Assembly: GCF_017873135.1 (NCBI RefSeq)
Contig: NZ_JAGGJV010000004.1
Coordinates: 434,001 to 498,000, forward strand
Direction: 5' to 3'
DNA: 64,000 nt
Origin: Rhizobium herbae
GTDB lineage: Bacteria; Pseudomonadota; Alphaproteobacteria; Rhizobiales; Rhizobiaceae
The translations under genes and the position numbers were made by a program. The notes under the pieces are model-generated. The model saw nothing but the letters and a program-made list of their open reading frames with translations, did not search any database and was not told the DNA's origin. Below, in pieces: positions 26,066 to 34,490 of the stretch (the first letter of the stretch is position 1; each line of letters starts with the position of its first letter).

Positions 26066-28012
26066 ATGTGTGGATTTGGCGGTTACTTCGGAGATGGCGT
26101 CGCGCCCCATGATGCGCAGCCGCTGCTGCATCGCATGGTTGCCGCGATCGCACACCGGGGGCCGGATGAGCAGGGCGTTTTCGCCGGCTCCGCCGTCGGG
26201 CTCGGGCATGCACGCCTGTCTATTGTCGGCCTGGGCGACGGCCAGCAGCCGATGACCCACTCCAGCGGCAATTTCACCATCGCCTTCAATGGCGAGATTT
26301 TCAATTATGTCGAGTTGAGAGAAACGCTCAAAGCCCAGGGTCACGTCTTTCGCACCGGCAGCGACACCGAGGTGATCCTGCATCTCTATGAGCGTATGGG
26401 TCCCGATTGCGTCTCCTTGCTTAACGGCGATTTCGCCTTTGCGATCTGGGATGCGCCCCGGCAGCGCATGGTCATCGCACGCGACCGGATGGGCGTGCGT
26501 CCGCTGTTCCATACGACGGTCGGCAAGACCCTCTATTTCGCCTCCGAGGTCAAGGCGTTGCTGCAGGTTCCGGGTGTCCACGCTGAAATGGACCCGCTGG
26601 CGCTCGATCAGATCTTCACGCTCTGGGCGCCGATCGCTCCCCGCACTGCCTTCCGCGACATCTTCGAGCTCGAACCGGCCCATATCCTCACTGCCGATAG
26701 AAACGGGATGTCGATCAAGCCCTACTGGACGCTGCAATATCCGGACATCGGCGAACCCGCCGGCTATCCGGACGAGCGCGTAGCAGCCGAAGAATTGCGC
26801 ACCCTCTTGACCGACGCGACACGCATCCGGATGCGCGCCGATGTGCCGGTCGGTTCCTACCTTTCCGGCGGGCTGGATTCATCCATCGTATCGGCCCTCG
26901 CCGCCCCGATGGCGCCGGATGGTCTCTCGACGTTTTCGGTGACCTTCGGCAGCGAGGAACATGACGAAAGCGCTTTCCAGCTGCAGATGGCCAAGGCTCT
27001 CGGCACGCAGCACCACGCGGTTGCTTGCGGTGACGGCGATATTGCCGCTTCCTTTCCCGACGTGATCCGCTTTACCGAACGCCCAGTCCTGCGCACGGCA
27101 CCGGCGCCGCTTTACCAGCTGTCCGGTCTCGTTCGTCAAAAAGGTCTGAAAGTCGTGCTGACCGGCGAAGGCGCAGACGAAGTCTTTGCCGGCTACGATA
27201 TCTTTAAGGAATCCCGCGTTCGCCGTTTCTGCGCTCGCCAGCCCGGCTCGCAGATCAGGCCGCATCTGTTTCGCAAGCTCTATGCCTATCTGCCCGGCCT
27301 GAAGCAGCAATCCGCCGAATATCTGGCTGCGTTCTTCGGCGCCGGCGATGACCGGCTGGACGATCCGCTGTTCTCGCACCGGCCCCGCCTGCGGGGCACC
27401 GCTGCCGCCAAGCTGTTCTTCTCCGGCGATCTTCGCCAGACGCTGACAGGATACGATGCAACCGCCGAGCTCGCCGCGCGGCTGCCGCAAGACTTTGGCC
27501 GCTGGCACCCCCTGCATCAGGCGCAATACCTCGAAAGCCGCTTCCTGCTGCCGGGCTATATCCTGTCAAGCCAGGGCGACCGCATGGCCATGGCGCATGG
27601 CATCGAAGGTCGCTTCCCCTTCCTCGATCATCGTCTCGTCGAGTTCGCAACCCGCCTGCCGCCCGAAATGAAACTGAAGGGGCTCGTCGAAAAACACATC
27701 CTGCGGGAAGCGACGAAAGACCTTCTTCCGGAATCCATCGGCCGCCGGACCAAGCAGCCATACCGGGCGCCCGACAGCCAGTCCTTCGTCGGCAAGAACG
27801 AACGGGACTATGTGCGCGAGGCTTTCAGCGAACACGAAATAACCAAATCCGGCCTCTTCAATCCCAAGGCCGTTTCGAAACTTTACCAGAAATGCAGCGA
27901 GAAGCCGGTCTCCGGCTATCGCGATAATGTCGCCTTCGTCGGCATCCTATCAACCCAGCTCTGGCAACAGACATTTTCGGCAGCAAAGGCACTCGGCGCG
28001 CGGGCGGCCTGA
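26066..28012 (+). CDS. asnB: Asparagine synthetase-like glutamine amidotransferase
   Basis: A 648-residue class II amidotransferase fused to an ATP-pyrophosphatase synthetase domain. The start is set at the ATG giving Met-Cys2-Gly-Phe, because Cys2 is the catalytic nucleophile after Met removal; upstream in-frame sequence is discarded. The glutaminase half shows RLSIVGLGDGQQPM, NGEIFNY and GSDTEVI; the synthetase half shows the PP-loop SGGLDSS near residue 270. It could make asparagine, but relatives in polysaccharide loci with an acyl carrier protein are thought to transfer amide nitrogen to another acid. It heads an operon with ACP, acyl-AMP ligase and a NadE-like gene. Confidence 0.88.
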   Translation: MCGFGGYFGDGVAPHDAQPLLHRMVAAIAHRGPDEQGVFAGSAVGLGHARLSIVGLGDGQQPMTHSSGNFTIAFNGEIFNYVELRETLKAQGHVFRTGSDTEVILHLYERMGPDCVSLLNGDFAFAIWDAPRQRMVIARDRMGVRPLFHTTVGKTLYFASEVKALLQVPGVHAEMDPLALDQIFTLWAPIAPRTAFRDIFELEPAHILTADRNGMSIKPYWTLQYPDIGEPAGYPDERVAAEELRTLLTDATRIRMRADVPVGSYLSGGLDSSIVSALAAPMAPDGLSTFSVTFGSEEHDESAFQLQMAKALGTQHHAVACGDGDIAASFPDVIRFTERPVLRTAPAPLYQLSGLVRQKGLKVVLTGEGADEVFAGYDIFKESRVRRFCARQPGSQIRPHLFRKLYAYLPGLKQQSAEYLAAFFGAGDDRLDDPLFSHRPRLRGTAAAKLFFSGDLRQTLTGYDATAELAARLPQDFGRWHPLHQAQYLESRFLLPGYILSSQGDRMAMAHGIEGRFPFLDHRLVEFATRLPPEMKLKGLVEKHILREATKDLLPESIGRRTKQPYRAPDSQSFVGKNERDYVREAFSEHEITKSGLFNPKAVSKLYQKCSEKPVSGYRDNVAFVGILSTQLWQQTFSAAKALGARAA

Positions 28013-28033
28013 GCTTCATCCCAGGAGAAACAT

Positions 28034-28312
28034 ATGACCCAGACAATCAAAGACAGCATCAAGGCTTTCATCATCGAGAACTTTCTGTTCGGCGACACAT
28101 CCTACGACCTGCAGGACGACGCATCGCTGATCGAAAACGAAGTCATCGATTCCACCGGCGTTCTCGAACTCGTCGCCTTTATCGAGGACCAGTTCGGTTT
28201 CGTGATGGCTGACGCTGACATCGTACCGGCCAATCTCGATTCCGTGGCACGGATAACGGCCTTTGTCGCAAAACACGCCGAAGCACCGGCGCTCAACAAG
28301 ATGTCGGCCTGA
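28034..28312 (+). CDS. Acyl carrier protein
   Basis: A 92-residue carrier protein. Ser40 in EVIDSTGVLELV is the predicted phosphopantetheine site (DST in place of the common DSL), and helix II/III residues follow the fold (FIEDQFGF). It is not the housekeeping AcpP, given its context and sequence. It lies 21 bases after the amidotransferase gene and 26 before the AMP-ligase gene; that ligase probably loads it. The ribosome site CCAGGAGAAAC is strong. Confidence 0.9.
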   Translation: MTQTIKDSIKAFIIENFLFGDTSYDLQDDASLIENEVIDSTGVLELVAFIEDQFGFVMADADIVPANLDSVARITAFVAKHAEAPALNKMSA

Positions 28313-28338
28313 ATAGATCGGGCGACGGGAGACAGACG

Positions 28339-29883
28339 ATGCGCGTCGAACAGTTTCTGGAAAACAGCGCCCGCTTACACGGCACCAAGACAGCCCTGGT
28401 AGCTGGTGACAAGCGTTTAAGCTATGCGCAGTTCGACGCGGCAGCCGGACGGCTGGCCTCGTCACTTGCCGCGGGTGGCATCGTGCGCAACGACCGCGTC
28501 CTCGTCTTCATGAACAATTGCTGGGAAGCGGCGGTCGCGCTCTTTGCCATCCTGAAAGCCGGCGCCACCGCCGTGCCGGTCAACCCGTCGACCAAGGCCG
28601 ACAAGCTCGCCTATATGATCGGCAATTGCGAGGCAGCCGGTATCCTCACGCAGGGCAAGCTGCTGCCCGTGGTCTCTGAAGCGCGAAACATCGAACCCCG
28701 CAAACTCTTCATCGCATCCACCACTTTCCGGGGCACGGCCCTCGGCGAAGGCATCGCCGATTTCGAGGCGTGCCTTGCCGGCGCGGAAACCCACATCAAT
28801 CATTGCGGCATCGACGTCGATCTGGCGCTGCTGATCTACACCTCCGGCTCGACAGGTCGTCCGAAGGGCGTGATGATGACGCATCGGAATGTCGAGGCCG
28901 CCGCGACCTCGATCACCACCTATCTGGAAAACACAGTCGACGACATCATCCTGAACGTCCTGCCGCTTGCCTTCGACTACGGCCTCTATCAACTGCTGAT
29001 GGCAGTCAAGCTCGGCGCAACCATCGTTCTCGAAGCATCCTTTGCCTTCCCCCAGGCAATCTTCGACCGCATCCGCGAAGAAGGCGTCACCGGTTTTCCG
29101 CTGGTGCCGACCATGGCGGCCATGATCCTGCAGATGCGCGATCTCGAGCCGGATTTCCTGCCGAGCCTTCGCTACATCACCAACACCGCCGCCGCCCTGC
29201 CGCCGGCCCATATCGCCAGGCTCCGCGAGCTTTTCCCGCGCGCAACGGTCTATTCGATGTACGGGCTGACGGAATGCAAGCGTTGCACCTACCTGCCACC
29301 GGCTGAACTGGACCGCCGTCCGGGTTCGGTCGGCATCGCCATCCCGAATACCGAAGCCTTCGTGGTCGATGACGACGGCCAGCGTGTGCCGCCCGGCGTT
29401 TCCGGTGAACTGGTCATCCGCGGCCCGCATGTGATGCAGGGCTACTGGCGCAACGACGAGGCGACCAACAAGATGCTTCGTCCCGGCCCCAACCCCTGGG
29501 AAAAGGTGCTCTATACGGGCGACCTCTTCCGCACGGACGAGGAAGGCTTTCTCTATTTCGTCGGCCGCAAGGACGACATCATCAAGACCCGTGGCGAGAA
29601 GGTTGCGCCAAAGGAAGTCGAGACCGTATTGCACGCCCATCCCGGCATTGCCGAGGCTGTCGTCATCGGCCTGCCCGACCCTGTCCTTGGCCAGGCGATC
29701 GTTGCGCTTGTCGTTCTCTCCGATCCGGCGCTGACGGAACGGGACATCATCAGGCATTGCGCGGCCCATCTGGAAGATTTCATGGTGCCGCGCCTCATCG
29801 AGTTTCGCGACGAGCTACCGAAGACGGATACCGGCAAGGTGAGCCGCAGACTTGCCGCTGAAACACTGGAGGCTGCCGAATGA
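28339..29883 (+). CDS. AMP-forming acyl/aryl ligase
   Basis: A 514-residue adenylating enzyme of the acyl-CoA synthetase/NRPS adenylation superfamily. The phosphate-binding motif is YTSGSTGRPKGVMMTH (near residue 170); YSMYGLTECKR is motif A5 and YTGDLFRTDEEG the A7/A8 region. The C-terminal catalytic lysine is in TDTGKVSRR. It should activate a carboxylic acid as an adenylate and pass it to the ACP next door or to CoA. The acid cannot be read from sequence. It overlaps the NadE-like gene (ATGA). Confidence 0.9.
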   Translation: MRVEQFLENSARLHGTKTALVAGDKRLSYAQFDAAAGRLASSLAAGGIVRNDRVLVFMNNCWEAAVALFAILKAGATAVPVNPSTKADKLAYMIGNCEAAGILTQGKLLPVVSEARNIEPRKLFIASTTFRGTALGEGIADFEACLAGAETHINHCGIDVDLALLIYTSGSTGRPKGVMMTHRNVEAAATSITTYLENTVDDIILNVLPLAFDYGLYQLLMAVKLGATIVLEASFAFPQAIFDRIREEGVTGFPLVPTMAAMILQMRDLEPDFLPSLRYITNTAAALPPAHIARLRELFPRATVYSMYGLTECKRCTYLPPAELDRRPGSVGIAIPNTEAFVVDDDGQRVPPGVSGELVIRGPHVMQGYWRNDEATNKMLRPGPNPWEKVLYTGDLFRTDEEGFLYFVGRKDDIIKTRGEKVAPKEVETVLHAHPGIAEAVVIGLPDPVLGQAIVALVVLSDPALTERDIIRHCAAHLEDFMVPRLIEFRDELPKTDTGKVSRRLAAETLEAAE

Positions 29884-30893
29884 ACATGCACAAAGCCGAT
29901 ACCACCGTCGCATTCTCGGCAGCGACACTTGCGCTCGACCCGGCCAAGGAAACCGACAAGATCGTCGCAGCGCTGCGCGAGCAGCTGCGCGGCCCCTTGC
30001 GCAAACGCGGGCTTGTTCTCGGCCTTTCGGGCGGCATCGATAGCAGCGTCTGCGCCGCCCTTGCCGCCCGCGCAGTCGGCGCAAAGAACGTCTACGCGCT
30101 CTTCATGCCGGAAAACGATTCCGATCCCGAGAGCCTGCGCCTCGGACGCACCATCGCCGAGACCTTTGGCATCGACAGTGTCGTCGAGGACATCGGCCCG
30201 TCGCTGCAGGCCATGGGCTGCTACGATCGCCGCGATGCGTTCATCCGCGAGCTCGTTCCCGCATATACCAGCGCGTGGGCCTCGAAGATCGTCATTTCCA
30301 GCGCACTCGAAGGCGATGGCTACAACATCTCCTACCTCGTCGTGCAGGACCCGGACGGCAGGCAGACGAGGTACCGCATGACGCCCTCCGTCTATCTCGG
30401 CATCGTCGCTGCAACGAACATGAAGCAGCGCACCCGCAAGCAGCTCGAATATTTCCACGCCGACCGGCTGAACTATGCCGTCATCGGCACGCCGAACCGG
30501 CTGGAATACGATCAGGGCTTCTTCGTCAAGAACGGCGACGGCGCTGCCGACGTCAAGCCGATCGCCCATCTCTACAAGACCCAGGTCTATCAGCTTGCCG
30601 CCTATCTCGGCGTGCCGGAAGAGATCTGCAAGCGTCCGCCGACGACGGATACCTATTCGCTGCAGCAGACGCAGGAGGAGTTCTACTTCTCGCTGCCCTA
30701 CGACCGGATGGATCTCTGCCTCTACGGCCTCAACAACAATCTGCCTGCCGATGTCGTAGCCACGGCCGCCGGCCTGACTGCGGATCAGATGTCGCGCGTC
30801 TGGGCCGATATCGCCGCCAAGCGCAAGGCAACACGCTACCTGCATCTTGCGCCGCAATTCGTCGAACCGATCACTGAGATCGCACCAAAGTAG
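29880..30893 (+). CDS. Stand-alone NAD-synthetase-like amidating enzyme
   Basis: A 337-residue ATP-pyrophosphatase of the NadE family without the glutaminase domain. The PP-loop is Ser50-Gly-Gly-Ile-Asp-Ser55 in LGLSGGIDSSV; GTPNRLEYDQGFF and DVKPIAHLYKTQVYQLA match the family. The C-terminal segment that reads like KxPTADL in true synthetases is KRPPTTDTYS here. It may be an ammonia-dependent NAD synthetase, but its position after asnB, ACP and AMP-ligase genes suggests a dedicated amide-forming step. It converges on the acetyltransferase-like gene 30 bases away. Confidence 0.82.
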   Translation: MNMHKADTTVAFSAATLALDPAKETDKIVAALREQLRGPLRKRGLVLGLSGGIDSSVCAALAARAVGAKNVYALFMPENDSDPESLRLGRTIAETFGIDSVVEDIGPSLQAMGCYDRRDAFIRELVPAYTSAWASKIVISSALEGDGYNISYLVVQDPDGRQTRYRMTPSVYLGIVAATNMKQRTRKQLEYFHADRLNYAVIGTPNRLEYDQGFFVKNGDGAADVKPIAHLYKTQVYQLAAYLGVPEEICKRPPTTDTYSLQQTQEEFYFSLPYDRMDLCLYGLNNNLPADVVATAAGLTADQMSRVWADIAAKRKATRYLHLAPQFVEPITEIAPK

Positions 30894-30923
30894 GATAAGG
30901 GCCGGCAAACAGCGACGGGCGTG

Positions 30924-32102
30924 TCAGCCGATATCGCCCGCTGCAAGCCGACTCCAGTGTTCGCCGGCCAGCCCGTTGAAGAACCCGTCGCCATTCTGAA
31001 AGGCCTGCAGGATATCCGGGTCCTTGGCGTGGATAACGCTTGAGGCGATATGGGTAAAAGCGATGCGCCGGCCGAGCATGGCTTCGAGAAGAGCCGGCTG
31101 GGTCCGTCCGCGCAACGCGACAACGCTCCGCGCTGCGGCATGGGCGATCAGGCAATCGATGACCTGTCGCTCCTGGCCGGGGATCGCCAGGATCTGGAGG
31201 ACCCGGCCGATGCGCCCGGCATCACCGTGATAGACGAATGCGCCGACGACGGCACCGGACCGCGCCTCGACCTTGCAGAAAACCGCCTCGCCTTCCGCCC
31301 TTGCCTGTTTTGCGTCTTGCAGGATGTAAGCAAGCTGATCGTCCGGAAAATCCGGCCGGAGTTTAAATCTCGCTGTCAGCCGGACAAAGAGGTCCGCAAA
31401 CGCCTCGGCGGATACTTCGATTGTCTTGAAGCTCCCTTGCCCGTTCCAGGACGACGGGATGCCTGACCATCGCAACTCGTCAGCACCCATGCGCCGGCAC
31501 AGAACATCGTCGGTCTTGCGCGCCAAGGGGCGCAGGAACCGCGCTGCGCCGATACGGCTCCTGCCAAGTTCGACGAAAAAGCCTGCAGGCCGGATGATGC
31601 GAAGCCAGTCGAGACTATATTGCGGCAGCGCCACGCCTCGCAGCTTCATCCACATCGACGCGGAGACTTCACTGGCGGTTTCGCTGAAGGACAGGTCCTG
31701 CGGTCCGGCGAGAAACGCCTTGAGCAGGCGGGCACCGGCGAGCGGATCGGCTTCGCGCCCTTCGACCATCAGCGAACCGCAAATCGCGGCGCGCAACTGC
31801 CGGCCCTCGAACATCATCGGCAACCCTGTGGCGCCGACAAATCCTGTCATCTCGCCGCCATCGTTGAGATGCACGAGTGATGCAATGCCGATGTTCTGAC
31901 CGGGAGCGTCGAGGTAGAAATGTTGGAGATAGCCGGCCAGGCTTTTGCTTGCCGGAGCCCTGGGATCACGGAAGACACGTTGGAACATCCCCGCCAGAGC
32001 CGGGATATCGGAGCTTTGCAACGCGCGGATTTCACTCATCAGCTTTTCAAGTTCCGGCAGTGAATTTCTGAATGTGGCATTCCGCGCAGATGCGTCATGC
32101 AT
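30924..32102 (-). CDS. Large GNAT-like acyltransferase, paralogue 1
   Basis: A 392-residue protein with acetyltransferase-like halves: an N-terminal part (IRALQSSDIPALAGMFQRVF, ASLVHLNDGGEMTGFVGATG) and a C-terminal part ending NGLAGEHWSRL. It is clearly paralogous to the product of 34491-35678: both share SLVHLN, a SLMVEG/AFMAEG stretch and a GxGFxxGLAxExWSRL end. Function is unknown; acylation of a sugar or lipid intermediate is plausible from context. ATG 32102 overlaps the methyltransferase stop by eight bases; ATG 32039 is an alternative start. Confidence 0.72.
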   Translation of the reverse strand: MHDASARNATFRNSLPELEKLMSEIRALQSSDIPALAGMFQRVFRDPRAPASKSLAGYLQHFYLDAPGQNIGIASLVHLNDGGEMTGFVGATGLPMMFEGRQLRAAICGSLMVEGREADPLAGARLLKAFLAGPQDLSFSETASEVSASMWMKLRGVALPQYSLDWLRIIRPAGFFVELGRSRIGAARFLRPLARKTDDVLCRRMGADELRWSGIPSSWNGQGSFKTIEVSAEAFADLFVRLTARFKLRPDFPDDQLAYILQDAKQARAEGEAVFCKVEARSGAVVGAFVYHGDAGRIGRVLQILAIPGQERQVIDCLIAHAAARSVVALRGRTQPALLEAMLGRRIAFTHIASSVIHAKDPDILQAFQNGDGFFNGLAGEHWSRLAAGDIG

Positions 32103-32793
32103 CGGGCCGTTTCTGTACGAACGCAACCCGCGGCAAGCCGGCGGCGTCCTCGGCGAAGGCCGCAGGCTCGTAGCCGCGCGCCCGTGCGAGCAGCGCCGCT
32201 GCCTGCCGGTGCTGCCCCTCACCGAATTCGAAGGCAAGCCAGCCACCCGGCTTCAGATAGGCGAGCGCATCGCGGACGAGACGCTGATGGATGGAAATGC
32301 CATAGGGCCCGCCATCGAACGCCTCGCGCGGTTCGTTGTCGAGCAGATGCGCGCTGTCGCTGTCGAGACGTTGCGTCGAGATATAGGGAGGATTGCAGAC
32401 GACCAGATCGATCCGGCCCTCAAGGCCCTCGCCTGCAAGGCCACCGAACAGGTCGCCTTGCATCACGTGGACGCGATCGGAAAAGCCACAGCGTCCGGCA
32501 TTCCTTCTGGCAAGCGCGACCGTCTCATCCGTGAGATCGCAGGCCCAAAGCCGGGCCGAGGAAAGATGCGTTGCAATGGCGAGCGCGAGATTGCCGGAGC
32601 CGCAGCACATGTCGATGACCAGTGGATTTTCGACCTGATCCTTGATCAACCCGATGGCGGTACGGCCGAGAATCTCGGTTTCCTCTCTCGGAACGAGCAC
32701 GCCGGGAGCCAGTTCGAGATCGACCTCCATGAAACGGTGCAGCAGCGGTTCCTTCGGTGCTCCGTTCCGGTCTTCAACGCGTGCCTTGTCCAT
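32095..32793 (-). CDS. PrmC/HemK-like SAM-dependent methyltransferase
   Basis: A 232-residue class I methyltransferase. Motif I is VIDMCCGSGNLALA and the catalytic NPPY motif is VVCNPPYIS, as in enzymes that methylate the amide nitrogen of Gln, including PrmC; PGVLVPREETE upstream is also PrmC-like. It is shorter than true PrmC and sits in a polysaccharide locus, so it may methylate another amide or amine. ATG 32793 is used; a TTG at 32817 with GGAAG upstream would add eight residues. It overlaps the acyltransferase-like gene downstream. Confidence 0.8.
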   Translation of the reverse strand: MDKARVEDRNGAPKEPLLHRFMEVDLELAPGVLVPREETEILGRTAIGLIKDQVENPLVIDMCCGSGNLALAIATHLSSARLWACDLTDETVALARRNAGRCGFSDRVHVMQGDLFGGLAGEGLEGRIDLVVCNPPYISTQRLDSDSAHLLDNEPREAFDGGPYGISIHQRLVRDALAYLKPGGWLAFEFGEGQHRQAAALLARARGYEPAAFAEDAAGLPRVAFVQKRPDA

Positions 32794-33105
32794 CGCGAAC
32801 GCAACCCCAACCTGCAATCTTCAAAATCTTCCGCAATCAATACCCTAGCGAGGTAAACATAAACTGAAATCGGCCTACAGCGGCAAGCGTTAACCTCAAT
32901 ATGAATTCCTTGCCGCACCGGTAGCAGATTCGCAGCGAAATTAACGACCTTTGATGTGAAACAAAGTATTGTCGAAGCCGGTCCCAGCAAAGAAATGAGA
33001 CATATGCGCCTGCAACCATGAGGTCACCGCCAATTCTTGCCGCGACAGCCAAGGCTGTACGTTCAAGAGGGGGACCTTACTGTTTGCAAGAGGAGAGAAC
33101 CGAAG

Positions 33106-34407
33106 GTGACAGCGGACGCTTTTCACGCGGCCAAATCAAGATCGCTTCTGCCGATGGTCATGTCCTACATGGCCTCCGGCGGCAGCCTCATCATGAGTTC
33201 CGCTGCCCAGCTGCTGACATTCGCAATTCTGGCCCGGTCGCTCGGCGTCAACGAATTCAGCGTCTTCGTCGCCGTGACGGCGGTCTGCAGCATTGCCGTC
33301 CATCTCTGCGGGGTGGGCGCCATGGAATGCCTGGTCCGGCGCGTCGCGCGCGATCCCTCGATGTATCCGGTCATGCTGGGACATAACATCATTCTCACGG
33401 CCGTCAGCGGCGTGGCGCTCGTCCTGCTTGGAGTGGCCATCCTTCCCGTCTTCTTCGCGCTTTCGCCCGATCCGTCGCTCAATCTCATCGAGATGACGCT
33501 GCTGCTGATCACCAACATCATTTTCGTGCGTCTGATTGTACTGACTGAACAGATTTTCATTGGTCATTCGAATTTCGTGTCGGCCAATATGACGGTGGTC
33601 GGCTTTGCGATTGCGCGCACCGTTGCCGCCGCACTTGCCTGTCTCGCGTTCGGCGTCTCGACAGTTGCGGAATGGGCCATCTGGCAATTTGCCTGCCATG
33701 TGCTGGTCGCCGCCGTCTGCATCCGGGCATTGGCAAAACTGGGCCGGCCGAAATTCGAGATCGTCCGGGAAGAACTGCCGCTCGGGATGTATTTCAGCAT
33801 CCCCTTCATCTTGAGAGCCGTCCGCCAGAATGCCGACCTTCTGACGCTGAGCCTCGTCACAACAGCTGAAATCGTCGCAAGCTACAGTGTCGCGCGCCGG
33901 ATTCTGGAAAGCAGTTATCTCTCCGTCGAGGCTTTGAACCGGCTCATGTATCCGGGTTCGGCACGGGCTGCGGCAAATGGCCTTCACAAGGCCATGGACC
34001 GTATCCGCAAGGTGCTTTTTGCCGCAACCGGAATAAGCCTTGCGGCCGCCACGACCGTATTCGTACTCGCCCCATTGCTCCCCTACCTTTTTGGCCACGA
34101 ATATCTGACGCTCGTCTCCTTCGTCAGAAAACTCTGCTGGGTGGTAGTGCCGCTCGGCATGTGGTCGATTGCCGTCGAAGCACTCGGCGCCGCCGGATAC
34201 CATGCTGCGCGCGCCACCGTCATGGGTCTCGGAAGTATTCTAGGCGCGGCACTCGCCGCATGGGCAACGTGGTATGCCCCGCCGATGGGTACGGTCGTTT
34301 CCTTTTACATCATCGAGACTGCAATGGTCGCCGCCGCCTGGATCGTATTCTTCCAATACGCGAAAAAGGACGAGGAAGTCGATGCCACTAAAGCCGTGAA
34401 TACATAA
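33106..34407 (+). CDS. Polysaccharide flippase, Wzx family
   Basis: A 433-residue integral membrane protein of the oligosaccharide flippase family with about twelve hydrophobic segments, opening with SYMASGGSLIMSSAAQLLTF. It should move lipid-linked repeat units across the inner membrane. A GTG at 33106 is chosen as start: AGGAGA ends nine bases before it, while the in-frame ATG at 33037 has no good site. Together with the Wzz and Wzy/ligase genes downstream it defines a Wzy-type export route. Confidence 0.88.
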   Translation: MTADAFHAAKSRSLLPMVMSYMASGGSLIMSSAAQLLTFAILARSLGVNEFSVFVAVTAVCSIAVHLCGVGAMECLVRRVARDPSMYPVMLGHNIILTAVSGVALVLLGVAILPVFFALSPDPSLNLIEMTLLLITNIIFVRLIVLTEQIFIGHSNFVSANMTVVGFAIARTVAAALACLAFGVSTVAEWAIWQFACHVLVAAVCIRALAKLGRPKFEIVREELPLGMYFSIPFILRAVRQNADLLTLSLVTTAEIVASYSVARRILESSYLSVEALNRLMYPGSARAAANGLHKAMDRIRKVLFAATGISLAAATTVFVLAPLLPYLFGHEYLTLVSFVRKLCWVVVPLGMWSIAVEALGAAGYHAARATVMGLGSILGAALAAWATWYAPPMGTVVSFYIIETAMVAAAWIVFFQYAKKDEEVDATKAVNT

Positions 34408-34490
34408 ACACGTTATTAAGTTGTTTAGACAATGCTGCACGATACCTGTAGATGAACTGGCGTGACAAAGCCGGACACGAAGAGTGTGCC

